Source: Gigantopelta aegis (Eukaryota; Mollusca; Gastropoda; Neomphalida; Peltospiridae). From it: a stretch of 64,000 nt of DNA. The DNA lies in NCBI RefSeq assembly GCF_016097555.1, contig NC_054704.1, positions 31,767,554-31,831,553 on the forward strand. The letters are read 5' to 3'. A model generated the notes under the pieces. The model did no database searches. It worked only from the letters and a program-made list of their open reading frames with translations, and was not told the origin of the DNA. Every line of letters starts with the position of its first letter. Position 1 is the stretch's first letter. The position numbers and the translations under genes are program-made. Shown piece by piece: positions 54,629 to 64,000 of the stretch.

Positions 54629-54989
54629 TTGGTCGAAGGTGGCAGTGTTGCAAACAATTAAATTTGAAATAGCTTTCTGTGATAAAAAAAAATTACATTG
54701 CCATAAGAAACATAATGAAAGAAGTATTTTATACTGACATACAAAGTTGGACTTCCATGGTGATTCATCCATTTCTTGGCCCTTGAACTTGGATATACTT
54801 AGGATATACAAAATATTGTTGGGCACAGTAGGGAACACATATTGCTTTTGAAGGACTCTCAAAATGCTCATTTCAGTCAAGTTTTACAGCTCTGTTCGAT
54901 GTGTTAATTTTTATAAGAACACATCAAATACTGCTTGTTGCTAAAAATTAGCTAATGTACCTGAAAAGAAGAACCTATTTTTATACGCC

Positions 54990-55265
54990 CATCTATGATG
55001 GGTCGTATTGTGGTATGGCAGTGTCTAAATATCTGTTAACGTTTTCTTGTCCGGATCATATCTTGCATAATGATACATATAGTACCATCAAACCTTACAT
55101 GTAGGAACAACTTGGGATGGCGGTGTGTCGTGTACTATTACTAGGTCACTGTGACCTACTTTTCAGTCTACTGCACATAACAGTAAATCCTTGTCCAGAC
55201 CATATCTTGCATACAGGACCATCAAACCTCACATGTAGGAATAACTTGGAATAGCGGTTGGTCCA
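54990..55265 (+). repeat. Dispersed repeat with a tandem inner duplication
   Basis: It starts tatacgcccatctatgatgg. Two inner copies (about 55045-55130 and 55188-55260) share cttgtcc-ga-catatcttgc, accatcaaacctcacatgta and ggaa-aacttgg-at-gcgg. No ORF is credible. Confidence 0.6.
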
Positions 55266-55710
55266 AAACAAAATGTTCATCCATCCCATTGCAAAAAGTT
55301 CACATAATTAGAATTGAATCTAACACATAACATATTCATTAATATCTCTAATTTTCCATCAAATTCTTGACTTGCGTTTAATGTACCTCACCGGGACTTT
55401 CTAATGTTTTCTAATGAAAACAGTTCTAGTATGTGGTTACTTCAACACTTATATCAAAGGATAAGAGATGAAACACAGACAATTCTATAGTTCTTCTCAT
55501 AGTCCAGGGAACACCCTTTTTCTTAGTATTTACTGGAAGTTGGTTATTTCTGAGCAGATTGTTTTCTAAATTGCACACAAAAATAGTTGGAATTTTGTGT
55601 TATTTCCAAAACATGTTTTTTTTCTTTTTACGTCAAATAAAATTTAAATTATTTACCAAAAACCAATGTTTGTGGAAGGACTATTGCTGAATAGCAGCAT
55701 GGGATTTTTT

Positions 55711-55925
55711 AATGTGCACTTTTCCAAAGACAGGACAGCACCTTCCCATGGCCTTTAATGTACCAGATGTGGGGCAATGTAGAATGGTGCATATAAAAGA
55801 TCCCTTGCTACTAATAGAATAATGTAGCAGGTTTCTTCTCGAAGACTATGTCAAAATTACCAAATGTTTGCCAACGATTAATAAATCAATGCTGTAGTGG
55901 AGCAAAATTTGTATCTTAAACAAAA
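55711..55925. mobile_element. Head-to-head type C SINE pieces
   Basis: 55711-55765 reads as the SINE body on the minus strand (gacaggacagcaccttccca). 55780-55925 reads as the following part on the plus strand (atggtgcatataaaagatcc, caaaattaccaaatgtttgc). The two arms point away from each other, as after an inversion or a twin-priming-like event. Confidence 0.55.
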
Positions 55926-56429
55926 TGTATTTTAATTCTTATGTTTTGTATTAAGGATAATTATTGCATTATTTCATTCCATCATATAGTAGAATAGTGA
56001 ACACGCCACATTGTTTCAGAATATTTGGGTGTTAAAAAAAAGTATTTTAGACATTTTACTATTAATAGAAAAAAATAGTAGCCTATTTGGTGACAGGTTT
56101 CTTTTCATACTATGTGCAAAGATTGTTAAAAGTACTTATTTTTAAATCTTATTAATCGATGCAATATGAACTATATTCATTGAAACTTATATTTATATAC
56201 AATGTGAAGTATTTAAAATAATTTTTGCTGTAATAAAATACATTTAGGATTTGGTCTTTGCTTTTTTTTGGTCTTTGTTTTAACATGTCTAAAAAAGTAT
56301 TCCATTACAGGACATCTAGTTTTAAATTTTTTTACACGGGGCAGCAAACCCCGAAGCCCCAAGAAACTTTGCTTTGTGCCCTCGATATCAGTCAGCTCCT
56401 CAATGTCTACCTACTTCCGCTGTGCCTGA

Positions 56430-56665
56430 AGAGTGTCTGTGTATGTCTGTCTGAATATCACTGTATGTATCTGTCTGCATGGGCCTGTGTATACGTATAA
56501 AATTAGCGTGTATATGTGCATGTGCCTATGTATGTCAGTGTGCATGTAACTGTGTACAAGTGTGTGTATCTATGTGCGTAGGTCTTTACATGACATTGTA
56601 TGAATCTGTGTGCATGTATGTCTGTGCATATGTGTGTGTATGCATGTGTGAAACTGCATGTAAAT
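56430..56665 (+). repeat. TG-rich low-complexity tract
   Basis: Degenerate tgtgtatctgtctgcatg-type words over about 235 bp. It produces long Cys/Val-rich open frames that are not genes. Confidence 0.75.
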
Positions 56666-57069
56666 GCATGTTATTTCACTCCTACATTCAACAGTTTCAA
56701 TTGCATTTTTTTTCTTCGCCGTTTTAATACAGTACTGTATGTGAAAATAGATATGTCGTACTGCCCATAAAACGTACATATTATTTTATTAGATTCAAAA
56801 TTTATTTGACGAGACAAATGTAAAATGTTAAAAGAAATCATATCAGGTGTCTTGAAGTAAATTAAACTGCAAAATGCTCACTAGTGAATAAACACGATTT
56901 TCACACTTTTATTACCGAGTTGCAGTACAAAAAAACAATTTATGATTAATGACTAAAAAAATCTAGTGATGTTAATTTACATCTTTGTTCTCATCTGGCT
57001 CCGGCTCCGTGCTTAAAAACTTTAAACTTTAAAAAGTCCAGTTTGTTAATTACTTATGTGAAACTTTTA

Positions 57070-57213
57070 GAGAGAATAACTGGTTGATGATACAGGTTAT
57101 CAGCTTTATCGTATGAAGATAACAATGGGAAAGTTTGTCAATGACATTCCATATTTGTCTTGAACAGGGTAAAGCGGATAACCTGTCATTAACATGTTAT
57201 TATTTTTATCCTG
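57070..57213. mobile_element. Foldback MITE, copy 2
   Basis: It has the same arm words as the element at 6900-7040, with more divergence. It includes the outer word ttatttttatcctgcact, which appears reversed (actgcaggataaaaataa) at the other copy's left end. Confidence 0.6.
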
Positions 57214-57295
57214 CACTCAACGAAAAAAAAAAAAAAAGAGGTGGGGAAATTAACGTTTGATAAGCTCAAGCTAAACAAACAAGCTTTTTCCAGTA

Positions 57296-57580
57296 TAGGG
57301 ATTTAGCTGTTGGTCAAGTGCTCACCTAAGGTGCTTGTGTCGCAGGATCGAACCACCTTGGTGGATCCATTCAACTGATTGGGTTTTTTCCCCGTTCCAA
57401 CCAGTGCACCACAACTTGTCAAAGGCTGTGGGGTGTGCTTTCCGGTCTGTTGGAAAGTGCATATATAACATCCCTTGTTACTAATGGAAATGTGTAGATT
57501 CCCTCTGATGACTACATCAGATTTACCAATTTTTTTACATCCAATAGCTGATGATTAAACAAAACAAACTAACTTTTCCA
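57296..57580 (+). mobile_element. Type C SINE with a diverged tRNA-like head
   Basis: The head has ggtcaagtgctcacctaagg and ggatcgaaccacc. The body has accagtgcaccacaacttgt and ccaatagctgatgattaaac. It is about 280 bp long. Confidence 0.6.
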
Positions 57581-58566
57581 GTACAACATTAAAATGCATG
57601 ACCAATTCTTGTAATATGTTATATTTGTCACATTTTTGACTCATAATTCCTAATTATTTAAATAAACGTAATTTTTTATTACCAGGTATTTATTTTGATT
57701 GCAGATAATTATTTAAAGATGATGCAAACAAGTTGAGCTAGACATGACACGTGACCAGTAATATCCTTGTAGTACATTATAATTTTGCTAAAAGTCCAAT
57801 CCAACCAGTGGTTGCAGGATAAAATCTGATCCACAGTTAAGTCTTCCATGGTGTGGGATGCGGCAGTACATCACTCATCTGACATATGGTGGGTTGTAGA
57901 AACAATTCTTGGTGAATGCATTACAATATTTTCTGCTTCATTACTTGTATAAAACCTTGCGGCTGATCAAAGTAGTAAGATCTTTTTTATATTTGCACCT
58001 TTCAGCTGATGTGAATACACAGCCTTTAAAATAGCATAAACTTCCCCATCAAGCCTAGTGGAGCTGGTAGTGGAATCTAAACTAAGTAAATATTAATTTA
58101 AAACATGACTGTTATGTAATTTATCAGTTTCAGAATAGAGATGGGTTGCTATTAGTAAAGTTATTCAAGTATGTCATCACAACAGTACCTGATGGCAAAT
58201 GGGCAATCTAGTGTGTGAATATTGTTTTGAAATTATATTAATACACTCAAAATAGTGGGACAACATAATGTGTGTAATTTCATTACCGTTATCTTATAAT
58301 CAAGAAATGACTGTCAACATCTTCGTTACTAGAGTATACTCCATTAGAGTTAACATAAGTACTCAAGTACGTTTATCCAAACACAATTATAAATCTTACA
58401 TGGAGCGTGGTAGTATAAATTGAATACAGCATGAAGTGTATTCCTTCAAATGAGTACAGCAGACCTAAGCTGAATTACATGTACTCCCAGTTTAATTTTA
58501 TAGTTTTAATTAAAATAAGGAGCCATTCACAATATCAACAATTTCGAAAGCATTCAAACCATACTG

Positions 58567-58935
58567 ACCGGCATCGTGGTAGGCCATCGGTTTACAGGCT
58601 GGTAGGTACTGGGTTCGGATCCCAGTCGAGGCATGGGATTTTTAATCCAGATACCGACTCCAAACCCTGAGTGAGTGCTCCGCAAGGCTCAATGGGTAGG
58701 TGTAAACCACTTGCACCGACCAGTGATCCATAACTGGTTCAACAAAGGCCATGGTTTGTGCTATCCTGCCTGTGGGAAGCGCAAATAAAAGATCCCTTGC
58801 TGCTAATCGGAAGATAGCCCATGTAGTGGCGACAGCGGGTTTCCTCTCAAAATCTGTGTGGTCCTTAACCATATGTCTGATGCCATATAACCGTAAATAA
58901 AATGTGCTGAGTGCGTCGTTAAATAAAACATTTCT
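58567..58935 (+). mobile_element. Chimeric SINE: type B head on a type A tail
   Basis: The first 170 bp carry a different tRNA-like head (ggcatcgtggtaggccatcg, gggttcggatcccagtcgag) and the type B word caatgggtaggtgtaaacca. From about 58740 it becomes the type A body and tail (gatcccttgctgctaatcgg, gtcgttaaataaaacatttc). This shows that heads and tails recombine. Confidence 0.8.
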
Positions 58936-59217
58936 TTTTTTCAAACCATACTGTTGGTAACTCCCTCTCCCCCTCATAAAAGTGTACCCAAAATATTTTG
59001 ATACCGGTATGTAAGGAATATTTTTATAAGAATTTTTTTCTTAATATATCTTAGCTTGGACCCTTTTCCCACTAGCATAACATAGTTTGAACATGCATGC
59101 AAAAGCTGACAATACTGAACAGCCTCTAAATAAAACTTGAAGACAATATTAACATAAACAGAAGGATTTTTTTCATAATGAATTTTTTTTATTAAATGAT
59201 GGCAATGACTGCAAATA

Positions 59218-62200
59218 CTAAACAACTCTCCCGATGTATTGACACTTCGGGTATCTGTTCCGGAGTTGAGGCCATTGCACCAGCATGTGATCTGCTAAAT
59301 AATACAGAATTTTAGCCGACATCGACAAGGACTCCACACGACAAATACTCTCTATGTAGATAATAAGTGTCTGTTTGATATGAATCCACTGCAATACAAA
59401 TATTGACAAATTAATTTTGGAAACTACTGTTATGCAAAGGGGAGATAAATACACTGAAATCCAAATGAGATGGTATGGAGGGATGACAAAGTATAAGTAT
59501 AAGTTCAACATCTAAATGTAAAGTGTTTCTTTCTAAGCTGGTTCTTTCGATTAGCATCAATATATATAAATTATTCAAAATTTATGTATGTAAAGTTTCA
59601 TTCAGATATCAGTATATATCATGTCATCTTATTGCTAATTCTGGTGTCAAAGGGGTATGTCAAAATGAGCTTATTAATTACACAAAACCCTTTTTTTGGT
59701 AGTGTAATAAAAAAAACAAAAAAAAAACAAGGATCACCATTTTGCCTCTACATTTTGTTAAATTCCCATCAGCACTTGAATGTTGTGGTTGTTAAATCTA
59801 GGGCTGCCTCCTTTTAAATGAAAAGTTCATTTGATAGCAATACTACCTACAGTTTGAAAGAAAAAAAAAGAGCTTGAAGACAATTAAAGGGACATACCCT
59901 AATTTCAGACCATGAAAATGCAAACTAAGTGAAACATGAGTTTGTGACTTTAAAATTGTGAAATACCCTCTAAAAATAGACTAAAACTCGACTCTCATAA
60001 CTGTCACTTCTCGGACGCATGTGCGTTTTTAAAAATATGAGAAATGCATTTTGTGATATTAAAAACACCAGGATGACCAAAAACACTTTGAATGTACGGA
60101 AATGGATAATCTAAACAATAAAATCTAAGTAAAGTATGATTTTAGTTATCAAAAACGGCTCCAATAGTCAAAACTATGCCTTAGTGTTTAAAAACTAGGG
60201 TATGTCTCTTTAAGGCATTTTAAAATGTTAACAAGATTTATAATTATTTTAATTACCTTTAAAATTAGTCCTGCAAAACAGACTGGAATGCACGTCCCTG
60301 GACCATTACACAGAATCTGAAATAAGCATGAGATTTATTTTATAATAATAGAACTACATGAAATAACTTTTTTTAAATTTTTGCACCCACCATTTGAAAC
60401 CCCTCTTTCAGGTTTCAGATTCCACAAAGACACAAAATTCAAGTGGAAACTTAGTTCTTTTTTAAAATATCAACAAAAACTGTTAAACCAAAAAAATAAT
60501 TAGTTAAAGACAAAGATTATATTTTTAACTATAAACAGTTAGTCATGTCAAAACAGTTGTCTGGGTCTACTCAGACATGATTGTGTTGCATACTGTTCCA
60601 TATTTGTGGAATCAGCTGTCAAAAACTCTAGGATGTTAAAAAAAAGATTTCTGTTTCTTTAAATGCTATTTTATTAACTATCATCTCTCTAGGGTAGTAC
60701 AAACCACTTTCATTTGATATGATAATACATGTAGATCTGATTTCAAACATAATTCATGTGTTAACTTTGAAGTTACCATTTTATAAATATTTTTGGTGAT
60801 CAAGAGCAATTTTTTGCTCGGATTATTCCCTAATACATAAAAAAAGACTTTGCCTATTTATAGCTGTTCATAGGCTAACATATTATTTAAACCCAATTTA
60901 ATAAAATACCACAAATTTAACAATATTTTGTATGAATGTTAAACAAACATTATTATTGTCTATAATCAATACTGATAATTTTTTTAAAACACAACTACAA
61001 ACATTTATTTTTCGATACTTACAAGATCGGGTTTTAGTTGAAAAACAATGGGAAAACTGTAAAGAACAGCATATATTGTAGACATTATGGTCGTTATCCA
61101 TGATTGGCTTACTTCTCGACTGCGTGGCACTTTATGGATACTGTACTGAAAAACATAACATCCATGAATTTTTACTTCATTATGACAAAATCTACATCAT
61201 TTATTTAATGGCATCTGGGAACACTGACTGATCAACAACTATTAGACATTCAACATGTGATAATGACAAAATCTTGGGTCTGAAAATATGGTGAGAAACC
61301 AAACCTGCTAATTGTTATTAACTGCAAAGCATTTTTTTTAATACACTTTTCTACAGGCAGGACAACACATACCATGAACATACTGGTACCATCAACTTTG
61401 GCACTTGAGAAAAAATCAATTAAAAAAATTAAAAACTAAAATATGATCTTTAAAAGGCTGAAACCTCTATACTATAATCTAATTAAAGGTAATTTTTTAG
61501 CACAGTGTGGTAGCATTTCAGGTCAATTTTAGTCTACTTTGTGAAAATCATTTTAACAAAAGAAGCTGAAATTGGATAAAAAGCTGAAAAATCACATCTC
61601 TGATTATGTGACCCATCAAACCTCAGCATCCTTCTCCATCACCTATTAAAAATGTGTGTCAATGCAGACCTCCAAGAATTGAAAATTTGTGAAGGGTCAC
61701 ACATTTATGGGTTATACTAAAATAATTTCAGGTAACCCATTTTCTATTGACATAACTCGTTATATCCCTGAAAATGATTCCATGAATTTTGCCTGAACAA
61801 AAAATAGGTTATGCAAAATTGGATTTGCCCAAATGAAATTTATCGTTCTCGCAATTTTTAGAGGCCTACACAGCTAAATTTTTGTTCCCTTCAAACTGGT
61901 TTATAAAGTATTCACTGGCACAGTACTAATGTTTAAATAACAGAGTCCATAAGTATACGCTACAGCTGTGCCACCACTGTTACTTTACATGCCTAAAACT
62001 ATACTCCTCGCCGAGTTCAGTGGAATTCACTGCCTACTTTTTTCCCCCTCAAAAACAGCTTCTTATAATGTAATGAACTTCCTGAATATGTGGCAAATAG
62101 AAGAACTTTAGTGTGCAAATAAATATATACATAATATATGGTAGATACCACTGTTACCGTTTCACAAGAAAATGTTTTGCTTAGAAACTATACCTCTGTT

Positions 62201-63512
62201 TCTGTTCCATTTCTGGTTTTGTATTGCTGTTCTAAAGCATGTACTTTCTGTTCACTAATTTGATCTGTGTCAGCAATGATGTAGTAGCGTGGGGAGTATT
62301 TTGATCCAATTTTGTCAACAAGACAAAGCATCTCTCTTGTATGTCCACCTGTTAAAAACAAATTGCACAAATACTTTACGACATATATTTTTGCAGTTAA
62401 TTCAGTCTTTGATCTGCATGTACGTCTAAACAAATCAGCCTTCTGTCATTATACATGTGTTAAATAACACAACTACAATGTATGTTGCCTCATGACTGGT
62501 TCACCAAAAGTTCATCAAGGGGTGCGATGAAGCCCAGTCGATAGTCCATTGGTCTATTTCTCAATCCAGCCAGTGCATAACGACTGGTATATCAAAGGTC
62601 GTGGTATGTACTATCTTGTCTGTGGGGTGGTGCATGTAAAAAAAATCCCTTGCTACTAATAAAAAAATGTAGTGGGTTTCCCCTATAAGACTATATTTAA
62701 GAATTACCTAATGTTTGACATCCACTATTGCAGGGTTTCTGCCAGAGGGTAAAACAGGTATGGTACCATACCCAAATGTTTTGGCAAATTTTATTTTTTT
62801 AAGTTAACCTTTTGACAAAATTAATGACTCTTATCATTACAGTAAGATTTTCTTAAACTTAACCCATTTTCTTTCTGGGGAAGCCCAACCCCCATACCCT
62901 CTGTTGACTGTTTGCATTCAAAATTCATAGCGCCATACCCAAAAATTTCTTTCTAGCAGAAACGCTGAATAGCCAATGATTATTAAATCAATGTGCTCTA
63001 GTCGTATCATTAAATAAAAGAAATTTTACTTTTGGTAGTTGGTCAAGATAAACCCTGCCAGATACGTTATCTTGTCTTGATAAACTAATGTATTGGAAAA
63101 GCTAGTCCAATGGACATAGGCTACTACATATAAAATGTTGACTTAATGTGCGCCTAGTTCATCAAGATTAACCTCGCGTGTAAGCACAAGGCATTTGCAT
63201 GCGAGGTTATTAATCTTGATGAACAAAATGTGCGCCCTGCACTATGGAAAAACCATTGGATGATTGGTCTTGGTTAAAATACTGAAGTGTTTCAGTTGTT
63301 GTTATTGTTTTTGTTTTTTATTTCACATACATTTTACTGAAGTAATTTATCCATTTACCTGATCCAATAACGATCATAACTGACGATGAACTGGTTGTTC
63401 GCAAAATTTGTCGTTCCTTTCGTTTTATACATTTTTTATAAATAAAATAAAATAATAACATAATGGCTACAATAGTTATCAAAGTAGTGTCAGCTACTTT
63501 ATTATCTTGCAT
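59218..63512 (-). CDS. ALG14: ALG14, membrane anchor subunit of the UDP-GlcNAc transferase ALG13/ALG14 (complete)
   Basis: ALG14 anchors catalytic ALG13 at the cytosolic ER face. The pair adds the second GlcNAc to dolichol-PP-GlcNAc in N-glycan synthesis. Five minus-strand exons: 63512-63359, 62348-62194, 61145-61023, 60316-60257, 59388-59218. They join in phase to give 220 aa (human 216). Residues 10-26 (TLITIVAIMLLFYFIYK) form the N-terminal membrane anchor. VMIVIGSGGHT (45-55) is the conserved first strand and loop. YSPRYYIIADTD, HKVPRSREVSQSW, LCNGPGTC, YIESICRVESLSMS and the C-terminal YIGRVV all match the family. The C terminus is known to contact ALG13. The ATG is the first in frame before the anchor. 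All introns are GT-AG. Two introns carry MITEs or SINEs (59888-60209; 62516-63025). Confidence 0.97.
59888..60209. mobile_element. piggyBac-type MITE, family 1, copy 2
   Basis: It is flanked by TTAA (59884-59887, 60210-60213), with ends agggacataccctaa / ctagggtatgtctct. The interior is the reverse complement of the copy at 16479 (aaatggataatctaaacaat, caaaactatgccttagtg). It lies in the ALG14 intron between exons 4 and 5. Confidence 0.85.
61325..61405 (-). mobile_element. Type C SINE fragment in an ALG14 intron
   Basis: The minus strand reads ggtaccagtatgttcatggt and gtgttgtcctgcctgtag, matching the SINE body. Confidence 0.5.
62516..63025 (+). mobile_element. Type C SINE split by a nested TIR element
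   Basis: The SINE runs from the agcccagtcgatagtccatt head to aatgtttgacatcca. It resumes after 62967 with aatagccaatgattattaaa and ends in the gtatcattaaataaaag tail. The interrupting 237-bp element is listed separately. It lies in the ALG14 intron between exons 1 and 2. Confidence 0.75.
62731..62967. mobile_element. Nested non-autonomous TIR element (MITE)
   Basis: The ends cagggtttctgccagagg and, reversed, cagcgtttctgctagaaa form an imperfect terminal inverted repeat. Inside, gtaccatacccaaatg and gccatacccaaaaatt repeat. The surrounding SINE reads across it, which proves it inserted after the SINE. Confidence 0.7.
63155..63226. mobile_element. 72-bp foldback element with perfect 10-bp flank repeat
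   Basis: The arms gttcatcaagattaacctcg / cgaggttattaatcttgatg and gaac are complementary. aatgtgcgcc stands on both sides (63145-63154, 63227-63236) in direct orientation. A 9-10 bp target duplication is usual for Mutator-group elements. The assignment is inference. Confidence 0.7.
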
Positions 63513-63711
63513 GTCTGAATTTTGCTAAAATATAAGTCTACTACTAAATGTTACTGATTGTCGACAGATCTGCAATGGATCTAAAACTTTCAAAATGAAA
63601 ATGAAACAAGCGTCTCTAGAAGGTGAAGGTCGCATTTAGCAAATGTCTCGATAAATACAAATGATTTAGAGTGTCTGCACGGAAACTAAATGCAACCTCG
63701 GACAAGTAAAA

Positions 63712-63742
63712 GTTTGTTTTGGGAACGACACCACTAGAGCAC

Positions 63743-63786
<44 letters not shown>

Positions 63787-63920
63787 GTTGGCTGATCAAT
63801 CGATTAATCATCGGCTACTATATGTCAAACGCTACTAGATGTCATTTTAAAAACATGATGGATCATTTAAATGCACTTTCTCAGACAGGACAGCACATAC
63901 CACAGCCTTCAGTTACCAGG
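63712..63920 (-). mobile_element. Type C SINE with (GATT)n expansion
   Basis: On the minus strand it carries tgtcctgtctgagaaagtgc and the ending gtggtgtcgttcccaaaac. A (gatt)n microsatellite of about nine units at 63745-63782 sits in its 3' part. Confidence 0.65.
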
Positions 63921-63967
63921 GAACAATATCAATAATAAATGTACATGATACATGTTGAAACTTAATT

Positions 63968-64000
63968 TTAAACTTTGAAACACCCTTGCTTTGGCTTCGT
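63968..64000 (+). mobile_element. MITE family 3, start of a copy cut by the window end
   Basis: It reads actttgaaacacccttgctt and ggcttcgt, matching the left end of copies 1 and 2 (cacccttgtttttggcttc). Only about 33 bp are in view. Confidence 0.55.

Larger units (their letters stand above)
55270..58560. other. Repeat-rich spacer between ATRAID and ALG14
   Basis: No gene is supported. It contains split SINE pieces (55711-55925), a TG-rich low-complexity tract (56430-56665), a foldback copy (57070-57213) and a SINE (57296-57580). 57600-58560 shows nothing recognisable. Confidence 0.5.
63513..64000. other. Upstream region of ALG14
   Basis: About 190 bp of unremarkable sequence before the ALG14 start should hold its promoter, but I see no firm motif. 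A minus-strand SINE with GATT repeats (63712-63920) and the start of a family 3 MITE follow. Confidence 0.45.

Noticed and set aside
56258-56779. Cys/Val-rich ORFs of 69-82 residues
   Set aside because: They are produced by a TG-rich low-complexity tract.
1-64000. A novel enzymatic, defence or RNA-guided system
   Set aside because: All well-supported coding regions belong to known host genes or known mobile-element families. No unexplained conserved-looking ORF cluster was found by eye.

Overview
The window looks like AT-rich nuclear DNA from a mollusc, probably a gastropod. Genes are split into many short exons, and introns and spacers are filled with tRNA-derived SINEs, foldback/TIR elements, a Ty3-type LTR fossil and tandem repeats. 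The phylum call is inference: it rests on the SINE families, which I recognise as molluscan, and on protein similarity recalled from memory.

Four protein-coding genes are supported, all conserved host genes. (1) The 3' half of TPR, the nuclear pore basket scaffold, runs on the + strand from the left edge to 37204; 30 consecutive exons join in frame and encode the last 1,246 residues. (2) A complete tektin-2 gene (TEKT2, ciliary microtubule) lies on the - strand, 45734-40181, in 5 coding exons encoding 422 aa. It is convergent with TPR. (3) A complete ATRAID-like gene lies on the + strand, 47272-54628, in 7 exons encoding 236 aa. It is divergent from TEKT2 across a short shared promoter region. 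(4) A complete ALG14 gene (UDP-GlcNAc transferase subunit for N-glycan assembly) lies on the - strand, 63512-59218, in 5 exons encoding 220 aa. I see no operon-like or functional coupling among them.

Layout: 1-37204 TPR, whose largest intron (22439-28474) carries an antisense, broken Ty3/gypsy copy of 4.6 kb with a 4-bp target duplication. 37205-40180 is the TPR 3' end, a SINE, a MITE and the probable TEKT2 3' UTR. 46883-47271 is the bidirectional promoter. 54629-59217 is a repeat-rich spacer. 63513-64000 is upstream of ALG14 with repeats.

The most interesting signals are small-scale. A SINE landed on the 3' splice site of ATRAID exon 6, leaving a duplicated acceptor, and ATRAID also has a GC-AG intron. 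Several TPR splice junctions have been copied by local or tandem duplication. A 60-bp head-plus-tail SINE is flanked by a perfect 13-bp target duplication. TPR has two adjacent 54-bp look-alike exons. Several MITE families recur with matching termini. I found no evidence of a novel enzymatic, defence or RNA-guided system.
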